Shown: one piece after another, positions 53,345 through 62,310 of the stretch
How the letters are laid out: each line of letters starts with the position of its first letter
Numbering within the stretch: the first letter of the stretch is position 1
The notes under the pieces: generated by a model
Seen by the model: the letters and a program-made list of their open reading frames with translations, nothing else
The model's database searches: none
Told to the model about the DNA's origin: nothing
Program-made: the position numbers and the translations under genes
NCBI RefSeq assembly: GCF_042646165.1
Contig: NZ_JBHRTC010000022.1
DNA length: 64,000 nt
From: Microbaculum marinum
GTDB lineage: Bacteria; Pseudomonadota; Alphaproteobacteria; Rhizobiales; Tepidamorphaceae
Direction: 5' to 3' (one strand)

Positions 53345-55396
53345 CTACGCCAGACCGAGCGCGGAGACCGCCAGGTCGATGATCTTGATGCCGACGAATG
53401 GCACCACCAGTCCGCCAAGTCCGTAGATCAGCAGATTGCGCCGAAGCATCTCGCCCGCCGTCGCCGGTGAATAGCGCACGCCGCGCAGGGCGAGCGGGAT
53501 CAGCGCGACGATGACCAGCGCATTGAAGATCACGGCTGACAGGATGGCACTGGCCGGACTCGACAGATCCATGATGTTGAGCGCCTGAAGCCCGGGATAG
53601 GCGGCGATGAACAGGGCCGGCAGGATGGCGAAGTACTTCGCCACATCGTTGGCGATCGAGAACGTCGTCAGCGCGCCGCGGCTGATCAGTAGCTGCTTGC
53701 CGACCAGCACGACCTCGATGAGCTTGGTGGGATCGCTGTCGAGGTCGATCAGGTTGCCGGCCTCCCGGGCAGCCGGCGTGCCGGAGTTCATGGCGACGCC
53801 GATGTCTGCCTGAGCAAGCGCAGGCGCATCGTTGGAACCGTCGCCGCACATGGCGACGAGTTTGCCCTGCGCCTGCTCGGCGCGGATCAGCTCCAGCTTC
53901 CTTTCCGGTGTCGCCTCTGCGAGAAAATCATCGACGCCGGCCTCGGCGGCGATGGCCGCGGCCGTCATCGGATTGTCGCCGGTGATCATCACGGTCCGGA
54001 TCCCCAGCCGCCGCAGTTCGGTGAAGCGCTCGCGAATGCCCGGCTTGACGATGTCCTTGAGGTGGATGACGCCGAGAATCCGCCTTTCGCGCGCTACCAC
54101 AAGGGGCGTTCCCCCAGATTTGGCGATGCTCTCGACGATGCGCGCCAGATTCGCGCTGGGCCCGGTCTCGACGTGGCGGAGGATGGCATCGCTCGCGCCC
54201 TTGCGCATTTCGGAACCATCCATCAGGTCCGCGCCCGAAATGCGCGTCTGCGCACTGAACGGCACGAAGACCCGAACCCGCTCCCGAAGCGCATCGATCT
54301 CCCCGCCGAGCACCTTGCGAGCCAGGTCGACGATCGACTTTCCCTCCGGTGTCTCGTCGGAAAAGGAGGCGAGCAGGGCCGTTTCGATCAGTTCGCGCTC
54401 GCCGACACCTGGCAAGGGCACGAAGGCATCCGCCATGCGGTTGCCGAAGGTGATGGTGCCGGTCTTGTCGAGCAGCAGCGTGTCGACATCGCCGGCCGCC
54501 TCCACGGCGCGGCCGGACTTCGCGATGACATTGGCTTTCACCAGCCGGTCCATCCCGGCGATGCCGATCGCCGACAGGAGCCCGCCGATGGTCGTGGGAA
54601 TGAGGGTGACGAGCAATGCGGCAAGGAACGCGACCGGAATCGTCGTGCCCGAGAAGAGGGCGAAGGGCTCCAACGTTGCCACAACCAGCAGAAAGATGAT
54701 GGTCATGCCGACGAGCAGGATGTTGAGCGCGACCTCGTTCGGCGTCTTCTGGCGCTCGGCTCCCTCGACCATCGCGATCATCCGGTCGAGAAAGCTCTTG
54801 CCGGGTTCGGCGGTGACGCGGACCACCAGCCAATCCGAGACGAGCCGGGTGCTGCCCGTGACCGCTGACCGGTCGCCCCCGGATTCGCGTATCACAGGCG
54901 CGGACTCGCCGGTGATCGCCGATTCATCGACAGAGGCGATGCCCTCGATCACCTCCCCGTCGGCCGGGATCAGCCCGCCAGCCTCGACCAGAACCACATC
55001 GTCCCTGCGGAGCGACGTGCTCGACACGATCTCGAAGTCGTCGCGTGCGGCTGCGTTTCCGACAAGACGCTTGCACAGGGTCTCGGACTGCGTGGCGCGG
55101 AGGCTGTCCGCCCGCGCCTTGCCACGGCCCTCGGCGATGGCTTCGGCGAAGTTGGCGAACAGCACCGTCACCCAGAGCCAGAAGGCGATCTGGCCGACGG
55201 TGCCGGCCGTTGCCGCGCCTGTAACGAGATCGCGGACGAAGACGAATGTCGTCAGCAGCGCGACCACGGCCGTGACGAAAATTACCGGGTTGCGGGACAG
55301 CAGACGCGGATCGAGCTTGCCAAACGCGCCGCGTGACGCCTGTGCGACGAGCGCGCGGTCGAACAACGAAATGTCCTTTTGTGTGTGCTTTGCCAT
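53345..55396 (-). CDS. kdpB: KdpB, ATPase subunit of the K+-transporting P-type pump
   Basis: This 683-residue P-type ATPase has about seven helices. The phosphorylation motif is DKTGTIT (about residue 308), the dephosphorylation motif is GESAPVI (about 160), and CGDGSNDAPALAQADIGVAM marks the hinge. It powers K+ uptake through KdpA. It is 9 bp after kdpA. Confidence 0.97.
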   Translation of the reverse strand: MAKHTQKDISLFDRALVAQASRGAFGKLDPRLLSRNPVIFVTAVVALLTTFVFVRDLVTGAATAGTVGQIAFWLWVTVLFANFAEAIAEGRGKARADSLRATQSETLCKRLVGNAAARDDFEIVSSTSLRRDDVVLVEAGGLIPADGEVIEGIASVDESAITGESAPVIRESGGDRSAVTGSTRLVSDWLVVRVTAEPGKSFLDRMIAMVEGAERQKTPNEVALNILLVGMTIIFLLVVATLEPFALFSGTTIPVAFLAALLVTLIPTTIGGLLSAIGIAGMDRLVKANVIAKSGRAVEAAGDVDTLLLDKTGTITFGNRMADAFVPLPGVGERELIETALLASFSDETPEGKSIVDLARKVLGGEIDALRERVRVFVPFSAQTRISGADLMDGSEMRKGASDAILRHVETGPSANLARIVESIAKSGGTPLVVARERRILGVIHLKDIVKPGIRERFTELRRLGIRTVMITGDNPMTAAAIAAEAGVDDFLAEATPERKLELIRAEQAQGKLVAMCGDGSNDAPALAQADIGVAMNSGTPAAREAGNLIDLDSDPTKLIEVVLVGKQLLISRGALTTFSIANDVAKYFAILPALFIAAYPGLQALNIMDLSSPASAILSAVIFNALVIVALIPLALRGVRYSPATAGEMLRRNLLIYGLGGLVVPFVGIKIIDLAVSALGLA

Positions 55397-55405
55397 CGAG
55401 ACGCC

Positions 55406-57112
55406 TCAGAACGTCCGGCCGGCCTGCACCGCAACCTGCTCGGCAATGGGACCGAGGGCGAGTGCCGGGAAGAAGGTGAGTCCCCCGAGGGTCACGACGA
55501 CGATCACCAGCAGGATGACGAAGATCGGTCCGTGGGTCGGGAAGGTGCCGGTAGACCCCGGCGTTGGCGTTTTGACTGCCAGGGAGCCTGCGATCGCCAG
55601 CATCGGCACGATGAAGGCGTAGCGGCCGAGCAGCATGGCAATGCCCTGCAGAGTCGTGTGAAACGGCTGGTTGGCGCCGAAGCCGGCGAAGGCCGAGCCG
55701 TTGTTGCCGGTGGCAGACGAATAGGCATAGAGGATCTGCGAGAGCCCATGCGGCCCCGGATTGCTGACGGCTGCGAGGGCGCTCGGAATGGTCGCGGCCA
55801 ATGCCGCGAACACCAGAATGCCGACCGGCATCGAGAGGAACGCCAGCACGGCGAGCTTGACCTCCCTGGCCTGGATCTTCTTGCCGAGATATTCAGGTGT
55901 GCGCCCGACCATCAGCCCGGCGAGGAACACGGTCAGCACGACAAAAAGCAGCATGCCGTAGAAGCCGGCGCCGACGCCGCCGAAGACGACTTCGCCGACC
56001 TGCATGTTGAGCAGAAGCGCAAGGCCGGCCAGCGGTGTGTAGCTGTCGTGCATGGAGTTGACCGAGCCGTTCGAGGCGGCCGTCGTGGCCTCGGCCCACA
56101 GCGCCGAGAGGCCGGTGCCGAAGCGGACTTCCTTTCCCTCCATGTTGCCCGCCGCCTGATCGACGGGCAGCGTGGCGAGGAGAGGGTTGCCTTGAAACTC
56201 CGCGCCATAGACGACGGCAAGGCCGACGACGAACAGGATGCCCATCGCGGCGAAGATCGCGACGCCCTGCCGCCGATCCTTCGCCATGTGGCCGAACAGG
56301 AAGCAGAAGGCTGCAGGAATCAGCAGGATGTAGACCAGTTCCAGGAGATTGGAGATCTGGGTCGGGTTCTCGAGCGGGTGCGAGGAATTGACGTTGAAGA
56401 AGCCGCCGCCATTGGTGCCGAGTTGCTTGATGGCGATCTGCGAGGCGGCAGGACCCTGGGCGATGATCTGTTCCTGCCCCTCGAGCGTGGTCGCCTGCGC
56501 ATATGCGTCAAGGCTCTGGGGCACGCCCTGCCAGACGAGGACGAGCGCGCCGACGATCGATAGCGGTAGCAGGACGTAGAGAACGGAGCGGGTCAGGTCG
56601 ACCCAGAAATTGCCGATCGATCTGGCGCCGTGGGCGGCGAATCCGCGGATCACGGCGACGCCGACAGCAATGCCCGTGGCCGCCGAGAGGAAGTTCTGCA
56701 CGGTCAGCCCAACCATCTGGCTGAAATAGGAGAGCGTCGTCTCGCCCCCGTAGGCCTGCCAGTTTGTGTTGGTGACGAAGCTCACCGCCGTATTGAAGGC
56801 AAGGTCCGGCGACATCGGTGCCAGGCCTTCAGGGTTCCACGGCAGCAGGTGCTGCAGCCTCAGGATGGCGTAGAGGACAAGCCAGCCGGCCAGGTTGAAC
56901 ACGAGCACCGACAGCGCGTATCGCGTCCAGTGTTGCTCCTGCATCGCGCCCCGTCCCGCGATCGCGCAGATCCCGCGTTCGACCGGTGCGAGCACCGGGG
57001 AAAGCAGCGTGCGGCGGCCCTGGAAGACCCGGGCCATGTAGGCGCCGAGCGGCCAGGCCAGCGCGACAAGGAGGGCCGAATAGAGCAGGAACTGAAGAAT
57101 GTCGGTGGCCAT
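55406..57112 (-). CDS. kdpA: KdpA, potassium-binding channel subunit
   Basis: This 568-residue inner-membrane protein belongs to the K+ channel superfamily. Four selectivity-filter-like loops are seen, among them TAVSFVTNTNWQAYGGE (about 110-126), LGTNGGGFFNVNSSHPLENPT (about 225-245) and the SATGNNGSAFAGFGAN loop (about 460). Length is normal. The start has GAGGAAGG upstream. kdpF ends 11 bp before it. Confidence 0.97.
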   Translation of the reverse strand: MATDILQFLLYSALLVALAWPLGAYMARVFQGRRTLLSPVLAPVERGICAIAGRGAMQEQHWTRYALSVLVFNLAGWLVLYAILRLQHLLPWNPEGLAPMSPDLAFNTAVSFVTNTNWQAYGGETTLSYFSQMVGLTVQNFLSAATGIAVGVAVIRGFAAHGARSIGNFWVDLTRSVLYVLLPLSIVGALVLVWQGVPQSLDAYAQATTLEGQEQIIAQGPAASQIAIKQLGTNGGGFFNVNSSHPLENPTQISNLLELVYILLIPAAFCFLFGHMAKDRRQGVAIFAAMGILFVVGLAVVYGAEFQGNPLLATLPVDQAAGNMEGKEVRFGTGLSALWAEATTAASNGSVNSMHDSYTPLAGLALLLNMQVGEVVFGGVGAGFYGMLLFVVLTVFLAGLMVGRTPEYLGKKIQAREVKLAVLAFLSMPVGILVFAALAATIPSALAAVSNPGPHGLSQILYAYSSATGNNGSAFAGFGANQPFHTTLQGIAMLLGRYAFIVPMLAIAGSLAVKTPTPGSTGTFPTHGPIFVILLVIVVVTLGGLTFFPALALGPIAEQVAVQAGRTF

Positions 57113-57123
57113 TTCGACCTTCC

Positions 57124-57210
57124 TCAGAACCGCTCCGGACGCAGCAGCGCGGCCGTGAGGTAGGCGAGAAGCGCCAATGCCACGACGGCGGCGATGAGAT
57201 ACTCGATCAT
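57124..57210 (-). CDS. kdpF: KdpF, small stabilising subunit
   Basis: A 28-codon protein consisting of one transmembrane helix. It begins MIEYLIAAVVALALLAYL and ends LLRPERF, the fixed C-terminus of KdpF. It lies directly before kdpA, as in other kdp operons, and stabilises the complex. Confidence 0.9.
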   Translation of the reverse strand: MIEYLIAAVVALALLAYLTAALLRPERF

Positions 57211-57220
57211 CCCCGTGGCC

Positions 57221-57304
57221 TCACAGCAGCTCGCAGGCCGGAATAGCGGCAATGAAGGCGAGGAAACCGCAAACCGCCAGTCCGACGTAGATCAGGTCCA
57301 GCAT
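57221..57304 (-). CDS. 27-residue single-helix ORF upstream of kdpF
   Basis: Reading from 57304 on the minus strand gives a 27-residue peptide that begins MLDLIYVGLAVCGFLAFIAA and ends ACELL. It is one hydrophobic helix, preceded by GGAG at a suitable distance, and its stop is 10 bp before kdpF. I recall similar MLDL...ACE-L peptides in front of kdpF in other alphaproteobacteria, but no named family. It may be a second accessory peptide of the pump. Confidence 0.6.
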   Translation of the reverse strand: MLDLIYVGLAVCGFLAFIAAIPACELL

Positions 57305-57384
57305 GGGCCGACTCCATGGCATGAGCGCCGGCCGGATAGATGCAGCTTGGGGGAGTAAGCGCGCTATGGCGAAAAGCCCGCCCG

Positions 57385-57404
57385 CCTGTAAGGAATCCGT
57401 AAAG
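57385..57404 (-). promoter_or_regulatory. Candidate KdpE site upstream of the kdp operon
   Basis: On the minus strand the sequence CTTTACGGATTCCTTACAGG contains two TTAC half-sites 11 bp apart, the tandem spacing used by OmpR-type regulators. It lies about 80 bp upstream of the first small ORF. Apart from this, nothing is recognised in 57305-57546. Confidence 0.35.
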
Positions 57405-57546
57405 CCCGCCTTGATGAATGACCAGAGCAGCCGCGACCCCCCAGGCGTGCCGTGGACCCAGGCATCGCCAGCAGCGGTGAAGTGCCTCGAGACCGTTGAA
57501 TTTCAACGATCTATGGCGTGCCGTGTTCAGCTATGAGAGGGGGAAA

Positions 57547-57622
57547 TGGTGCCCAGGGGCGGAATCGAACCACCGACACCGTGATTTTCAGTCACGTGCT
57601 CTACCAACTGAGCTACCTGGGC
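57547..57622 (-). tRNA. tRNA-Phe (GAA)
   Basis: A 76-nt gene with encoded CCA. The acceptor GCCCAGG pairs with CCTGGGC, followed by A and CCA. The D-loop TAGCTCAGTTGGTAGAGC, anticodon loop CTGAAAA with anticodon GAA, and T-loop GGTTCGATTCC are all clear. It lies between the kdp operon and yacG. Confidence 0.96.
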
Positions 57623-57770
57623 ATTCCACACGTGCCGGTATTGCGGCCGAAAGCCGTGATGCGGCGCGGGAAGCCGGCGGGTTATAGGAAATCCGCCTGC
57701 GCATGTCCAGCGGGTCGGACGACTTGGCCGACGTTGAATTCAGGGACCAGCGACATCGAGGAGGCCGGCC

Positions 57771-57995
57771 TCACGCGGCGCCGTCCGGGCCTTCGGAATC
57801 GCGCGGACCGCCGTCCTCGTCTTCGTCCTCGACCACGGGAATCGCATAGTGGCCGGTCAGCCAGCGGTTGAGGTCGATATTGGCGCAGCGCGACGAGCAG
57901 AACGGCCGGTTGCGATGGACCGTCGGCTGCCCGCAGATCGGACATCTCTCGCCGGCGCGGGGCGCCGCCTTGCCGCCCGGATCATGGTCGTTCAT
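57771..57995 (-). CDS. yacG: YacG-family zinc-ribbon protein (DNA gyrase inhibitor)
   Basis: This 74-residue protein has four cysteines, Cys18, Cys21, Cys33 and Cys37 (RCPICGQP...PFCSSRCANIDLNRW), the YacG zinc finger. Homologues bind GyrB and inhibit DNA gyrase. The C-terminus is acidic (VVEDEDEDGG). The ATG at 57995 has GAGGAG upstream. Position next to tRNA-Phe and maf is conserved in Rhizobiales. Confidence 0.92.
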   Translation of the reverse strand: MNDHDPGGKAAPRAGERCPICGQPTVHRNRPFCSSRCANIDLNRWLTGHYAIPVVEDEDEDGGPRDSEGPDGAA

Positions 57996-58122
57996 CTGCC
58001 GTCTCCTCAACCTTGCATCCGGCAAGCCGGCCAGTTCTCCCGGGCCTCACCTCGGCGCCACACAATTCACCGTCGCCTGCCGGTGGGCGAGCGGCTCGCG
58101 GGCGATCGAACCGATCGCCCTG

Positions 58123-59637
58123 TCATGCCTCCTGCCGTCGCGCCTTGTCGGATTCACGCAGTTCCGTCTTGAGAATCTTGCCGTAATTGTTCTTCGGCAG
58201 CGCCTCGACGAAGACGTAGTCCTTCGGACGCTTGAACCGGGCGATGTTGTCCAGACAGAGACGATCGAGCTCCGTCGCCGCGGCGTCGCCGACGACATAG
58301 GCGACGACGACCTCGCCCCACTCCGCGTCCGGCCGCCCGATGACCGAGACCTCCCGGATCCCCGGATGGGTGAGCAGCACCTCCTCGACCTCGCGCGGAT
58401 AGATGTTCGTGCCGCCCGAGATGATCATGTCCTTCGACCGGTCCTTGAGCGTGACGAATCCGTCCTCGTCCATCACCCCGACGTCGCCGGTGTGCAGCCA
58501 GCCGTTCCTCAGCGCCGCCGCGCTGGCGTCCGGATTGTTCCAGTAGCCGGGAATGACGCAATCGCCGCGCAGCAGCAGTTCGCCCGTCTCCCCGGCCGGC
58601 AAGGGTTCGTCCTCGGCATCCGCGATCCGGACCTCGCAGGCGGAGTTGGCGATGCCGGCCGAGCCGATCCGCTCGAGCCAGCGCGGATGATCGCGATCGG
58701 CGATCACGTCCTTAGCCAGCACCGTCCCGGTCATCGGCGATTCGCCCTGGCCGTAGATCTCCGCAAGCCGCGGCCCGAACCGGTCGAGCGCCTTCTTGAC
58801 GTCCTCGACATACATCGGCGCTCCACCCCACACGAGGGTGCGCAGGGCGCCCGGGTCGAGGTCGCCAGGATGCTCCACCATCCGCTTGATCATGGTCGGC
58901 GCCGCGAACATCGAGGTCCCCGGCCGGGCGTTGATCAGGCGGAAGATCTCCTCCGGTTCGAAACCGCCGGATTCCGGCACCACGTTCAGGGCCGCCCGGC
59001 AGACATGCGGCAGGATATAGAGGCCCGAGCCGTGGCTCATCGGCGCCGAATGCAGCACCGCATCGCCCGGGCCGGTCGGGTCGACATCGGCGAGATAGCC
59101 GAAGGTCATGGAGACGATGTTGCGATGGGTGATCATCGCGCCCTTCGGCCGTCCGGTCGTCCCGCTCGTATAGAACAGCCAGGCGAGCGCATCGGGTGCG
59201 GCGCCGGCGGGCGCCGCGGCGTCGCCTGCAAACAGCGCCTCGTAGCCGGGCAAGCCGATCTCGACGAGCGCCTTCAGTCCGCCGGCCGGATGGCCGGAGA
59301 TCGCCGCCGCCTCCTTGGGAGTCGCAAGACACACCCGCGCCCCGGCATCCTCGATCATCCAGGCGAGTTCGGCGCCATGCAGCTTGGCGTTCGCCGGCAC
59401 CGCCGCGAAGCCCCCCCACCAGATCCCGAACAGGCACTCGAGATATTCCGGGCAGTTCTTCGCGGCGATCGCCACCCGGTCGCCGGGGGCAAGGCCGAGG
59501 CGGGCGAGACCGGCGGCAAGACGGCCGGCGCGCAGGGCCAGGGCCCCGTATGACTGGTGCACGCCTGCGCCGTATCCGACCGCGGGATGTTCAGGAAAGG
59601 TACGGCCGGCCCGAGCCAGCCAGGTCGCGACGTTCAT
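58123..59637 (-). CDS. AMP-dependent acyl-CoA synthetase/ligase
   Basis: This 504-residue member of the ANL family activates a carboxylic acid as acyl-AMP and then transfers it to CoA. Motif A3 is FYTSGTTGRPKGAM (about residues 160-173), A5 IYGQGESP, A7 GWLHTGD (about 384), A8 DRSKDMIISGG and A10 PKNNYGKILK (with the catalytic Lys, near 485). Chain length and type of acid (fatty, aromatic) cannot be fixed. Its place between maf and yacG is not what is usual in this conserved block, so it is probably an insertion. Confidence 0.9.
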   Translation of the reverse strand: MNVATWLARAGRTFPEHPAVGYGAGVHQSYGALALRAGRLAAGLARLGLAPGDRVAIAAKNCPEYLECLFGIWWGGFAAVPANAKLHGAELAWMIEDAGARVCLATPKEAAAISGHPAGGLKALVEIGLPGYEALFAGDAAAPAGAAPDALAWLFYTSGTTGRPKGAMITHRNIVSMTFGYLADVDPTGPGDAVLHSAPMSHGSGLYILPHVCRAALNVVPESGGFEPEEIFRLINARPGTSMFAAPTMIKRMVEHPGDLDPGALRTLVWGGAPMYVEDVKKALDRFGPRLAEIYGQGESPMTGTVLAKDVIADRDHPRWLERIGSAGIANSACEVRIADAEDEPLPAGETGELLLRGDCVIPGYWNNPDASAAALRNGWLHTGDVGVMDEDGFVTLKDRSKDMIISGGTNIYPREVEEVLLTHPGIREVSVIGRPDAEWGEVVVAYVVGDAAATELDRLCLDNIARFKRPKDYVFVEALPKNNYGKILKTELRESDKARRQEA

Positions 59638-59665
59638 CGGCCCTCCATGATATGCGGGACGCCGG

Positions 59666-60292
59666 TCAAGCAGGCCCGCTCAGCCAGTTGAAGTAGACCG
59701 GATACCCCTCGCCGTGCAGCATCGAGACGGTCTCGTAGAGCGGCAGTCCGACAACGGCCGTATACGACCCCACCAGCCGGACGACGAAGCTCCCGGCGAT
59801 TCCCTGGATTGCGTAGCCGCCCGCCTTGCCGCGCCACTCGCCGGAGGCGAGATAGCTTTCGATCTCCTCGCGCGACAGACGCTTGAAGCGGACCCGGGTC
59901 TCGACCAGCTTCTGGCGGATCGCCCGCGACGGCGTCACCAGGCAGACGCTGGTGTAGACCTTGTGGTTGCGTCCCGAAAGCAGCCTCAGGCAGTTCGCCG
60001 CCTCGTCGACCATTTCCGCCTTTGGCAGGATGCGCCGTCCCACGGCAACCACGGTATCGGCCGTCACGATGTACGCGCCCTTGAGCGCCTCCTCACGGTC
60101 GACCTGTCGTATCGATACTTCGGCCTTGGTTCGCGCCAGCCGTTTGGCAAGGGTGCGCGGGGTCTCGCCCTTGCCCGGCGCCTCGTCGATATCGGCCGGC
60201 TGCAACGAATCCGGTTCGATCCCCGCCTGCTGCAGCAGGCCGAGCCGGCGCGGCGAACCGCTGGCAAGCACGAGTGTCGGGCGTCCCGTCAT
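59666..60292 (-). CDS. Maf-like nucleotide pyrophosphatase
   Basis: This 208-residue housecleaning NTPase of the Maf/HAM1 fold has the substrate-binding start LVLASGSPRRLGLLQQAG. It also has LARTKAEVS and the general-base region IVTADTVVAVG, and ends with a typical GLPLYETVSML segment. Such enzymes hydrolyse dTTP/UTP or modified nucleotides. Genomic context (LMW phosphatase, yacG) is the normal one for alphaproteobacterial maf. Confidence 0.9.
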   Translation of the reverse strand: MTGRPTLVLASGSPRRLGLLQQAGIEPDSLQPADIDEAPGKGETPRTLAKRLARTKAEVSIRQVDREEALKGAYIVTADTVVAVGRRILPKAEMVDEAANCLRLLSGRNHKVYTSVCLVTPSRAIRQKLVETRVRFKRLSREEIESYLASGEWRGKAGGYAIQGIAGSFVVRLVGSYTAVVGLPLYETVSMLHGEGYPVYFNWLSGPA

Positions 60293-60507
60293 GTATCGTG
60301 GTCCGTCTGAGACGTCCGAATCCGGCCGCGGCCGTTCAGATCCCTGAGCGAGTCGATGGAGGCCGTTCCGCGGCGCGGAGCCGGACCGGCGCGGAAACTA
60401 GCGAATTGCTGCTGAAATGTGAACCGGGGAAACAGGTCGCGCCGCCGCCCCGCCTCCCGCAGCCGCAACGGAACGGGCAAACCATGTCGGTCAGCGGCCG
60501 GACGCAG

Positions 60508-60981
60508 TCAACCGGTCAGCGGCGGCTTCCAGCCGAACCGCTCCTTGATGCGCTGCAGAAGCGTGTCGCGCACCCGGCGATAGGCGTCCAGGCGCTGCTC
60601 GCGGGTTCCGCCGACGACGGTGGGATCCTCGGTCGGCCAGTATTCCGCGTCGAAGGCCATGGTCCGCGTCAGTTCCAGCGCGCGGTGATGCGCCTCGGGC
60701 GCCAGCGAGATGACGACGTCGAAAGACGTGTCGGCGAGGTCCTCGAAGGTGTGCGGCTGGTGCCGAGAGACGTCGATCCCGATTTCCTCCATCACCGCCG
60801 TGACGAAGCCGTCCGGTTCGCCCTCCCGCACGCCGGCGGAGGCGACATAGATCGCGTTCGGGAAGAGATGACGGGTGATCGCCGCCGCCATGGGGGAGCG
60901 CACGGCATTCATCCCGCAGGCAAACAATACCGCCGAGGGGGAGCCGTTCACGGCGCCAGTGGGTTCGCCCCCCGCCGCCAC
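60508..60981 (-). CDS. Low-molecular-weight protein-tyrosine phosphatase-like (ArsC-like) protein
   Basis: This 157-residue protein has the P-loop CGMNAVRS (Cys22, Arg28; C-x5-R) and the DP motif in YWPTEDPTV near residue 118, both needed for catalysis. In alphaproteobacteria it usually sits between UPF0262 and infA. A GTG start at 60981 is used, with GGAAAGG upstream; the UPF0262 stop is only 3 bp away. Confidence 0.88.
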   Translation of the reverse strand: MAAGGEPTGAVNGSPSAVLFACGMNAVRSPMAAAITRHLFPNAIYVASAGVREGEPDGFVTAVMEEIGIDVSRHQPHTFEDLADTSFDVVISLAPEAHHRALELTRTMAFDAEYWPTEDPTVVGGTREQRLDAYRRVRDTLLQRIKERFGWKPPLTG

Positions 60982-60984
60982 GTC

Positions 60985-61461
60985 TCAGCCTTTCCAGTGC
61001 AGGACGCAGATCAGTGTGAAGAGCCGCCGCGCGGTATCGAAATCGACCTCGATCTTGCCTTCAAGACGCTCCGCCAGGATCCGCGAGCCCTCGTTGTGGA
61101 TGCCGCGTCGGCCCATGTCGACCGCCTCGATCCGGCTCGGGCTCGCCGTCCTGATCATCTGGTAGTAGCTCTCGCACACCAGGAAGTAGTCGCGGACGAT
61201 GCGGCGAAACGGGGTGAGCGACAGGATATGTGTCACCACGGGCGCCTCGCCTTCGTTGCGGATGTCGAAAACCAGCCGCTTTTCCCGGATCGACAGGGTC
61301 AGGCGGTAGGGACCGCTGTCGTGGCCTGCCAGCGCGAAGCTGTTCTCCTCAAGCAGGTCGTATATCGCCACGGCGCGCTCGTGCTCGATGTCCGGCGAGC
61401 CGCGCCCGATCGAGGACTCGTCGAGATCGACGGAGACGAGCCTGTCGGACCTGCGCGTCAC
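60985..61461 (-). CDS. UPF0262 family protein
   Basis: This 158-residue cytoplasmic protein belongs to a family found almost only in alphaproteobacteria; function unknown. Recognisable segments are IEHERAVAIYDLLEENSF, FDIRNEGEAPVVTHILSLTPFRRIVRDYF and the last residues ARRLFTLICVLH. GTG at 61461 is the start. It usually lies behind hisD; here DUF2948 is directly upstream (45 bp). Confidence 0.9.
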   Translation of the reverse strand: MTRRSDRLVSVDLDESSIGRGSPDIEHERAVAIYDLLEENSFALAGHDSGPYRLTLSIREKRLVFDIRNEGEAPVVTHILSLTPFRRIVRDYFLVCESYYQMIRTASPSRIEAVDMGRRGIHNEGSRILAERLEGKIEVDFDTARRLFTLICVLHWKG

Positions 61462-61506
61462 GCCGCCACCCGGGTCATGACGGCCGGGTCATGATGACCG
61501 GCCCGC

Positions 61507-61989
61507 TCACGCGCCTTCGCGGGCCGCGGGGCCGGTCTCCCCGGCCGCGGCTGCGGCCGCGCCGGTCTCGTGGTCTGGGACGGACGACGTCGACCACACC
61601 GGGCCCAGATCGGACAGCCTGGCCTCCAGGCACTCGACGTCCAGCCGGATCACGCCACCGGCCGAGAAGATCAGTTCAACGGTCCCGGCGGGCGCGTCGG
61701 TTTCCTCAAACCTGACGGCCAGCAGGTTGAGGACGGCATCGGCCCGGTCCTGCCGGATCGCGCGGCGCCGGACCGACTGGACGCGCTCGAAATGCAGGGC
61801 GGTGCGGGCGCGGCGATAGGTGCCGGCCTTGCCCGGTTCGCTCCGGTCGAAGCGGTTGACGACAATGACGAAACGCTGCTCGTCGGGAAGCCAGCGCAAG
61901 TCGGCGATCCGCACGACGGCATCCTGCAGGTGCGCGGAGATGACCTCCAGGTCCTCCGCGTCGAGCGCAAAAAGCTTGAGCTTGCTCAT
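61507..61989 (-). CDS. DUF2948 family protein
   Basis: This 160-residue protein has the typical beginning MSKLKLFALDAEDLEVISAHLQD and RWLPDEQRFVIVVNRFD, then LELIFSAGG-like VELIFSAGGVIRLDVECLEARLSDL. It is conserved in Rhizobiales, usually between murA and hisD. The ATG at 61989 fits the conserved start. The C-terminus is an Ala/Glu-rich tail. Confidence 0.85.
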   Translation of the reverse strand: MSKLKLFALDAEDLEVISAHLQDAVVRIADLRWLPDEQRFVIVVNRFDRSEPGKAGTYRRARTALHFERVQSVRRRAIRQDRADAVLNLLAVRFEETDAPAGTVELIFSAGGVIRLDVECLEARLSDLGPVWSTSSVPDHETGAAAAAAGETGPAAREGA

Positions 61990-62133
61990 GTTCGGTTCTG
62001 TCGCCCGGCTACCGGCGGCCCCGGAGCCGGGGCCGACCTTCCTGTTAACGGCTTCGCTTTCGCGGCGCAACGCTGCGGCCGCGGTCGCCTATATCGGGAA
62101 AGGGGGGCAGGCCTTCAAGCGCTGCCGGGCGGC

Positions 62134-62310
62134 TCAATCCGCCGCGTCCGGCTCCGCCTCGCCAGGCTCGTCGACCCTGGCACGGCGTGCCCTTCCCTGT
62201 GCCTTCCGTCTGCCAAGATTGCGTCGTAGCTGTGCCGCCAGCCTGTCACGGCGCTCTTCCGCCGTCTCGGACTTCCTGCTCCCGCTGCCGGGCGTCGCTT
62301 CGTCTGCCAT
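62134..62310 (-). CDS. Short basic protein of 58 residues
   Basis: This 58-residue protein has a charged core (AEERRDRLAAQLRRNLGRRKAQ) that resembles the small protein often found beside murA/DUF2948 in Rhizobiales (LxxxLRxNLKRRKAQ pattern). It ends with an acidic tail. It lies upstream of DUF2948 on the same strand. Function unknown. Confidence 0.7.
   Translation of the reverse strand: MADEATPGSGSRKSETAEERRDRLAAQLRRNLGRRKAQGRARRARVDEPGEAEPDAAD

Noticed and set aside
60293..60507. infA (IF-1) at its expected position between the phosphatase and maf genes
   Set aside because: The space is 215 bp, shorter than the gene with stop codon, and no frame shows IF-1 sequence.
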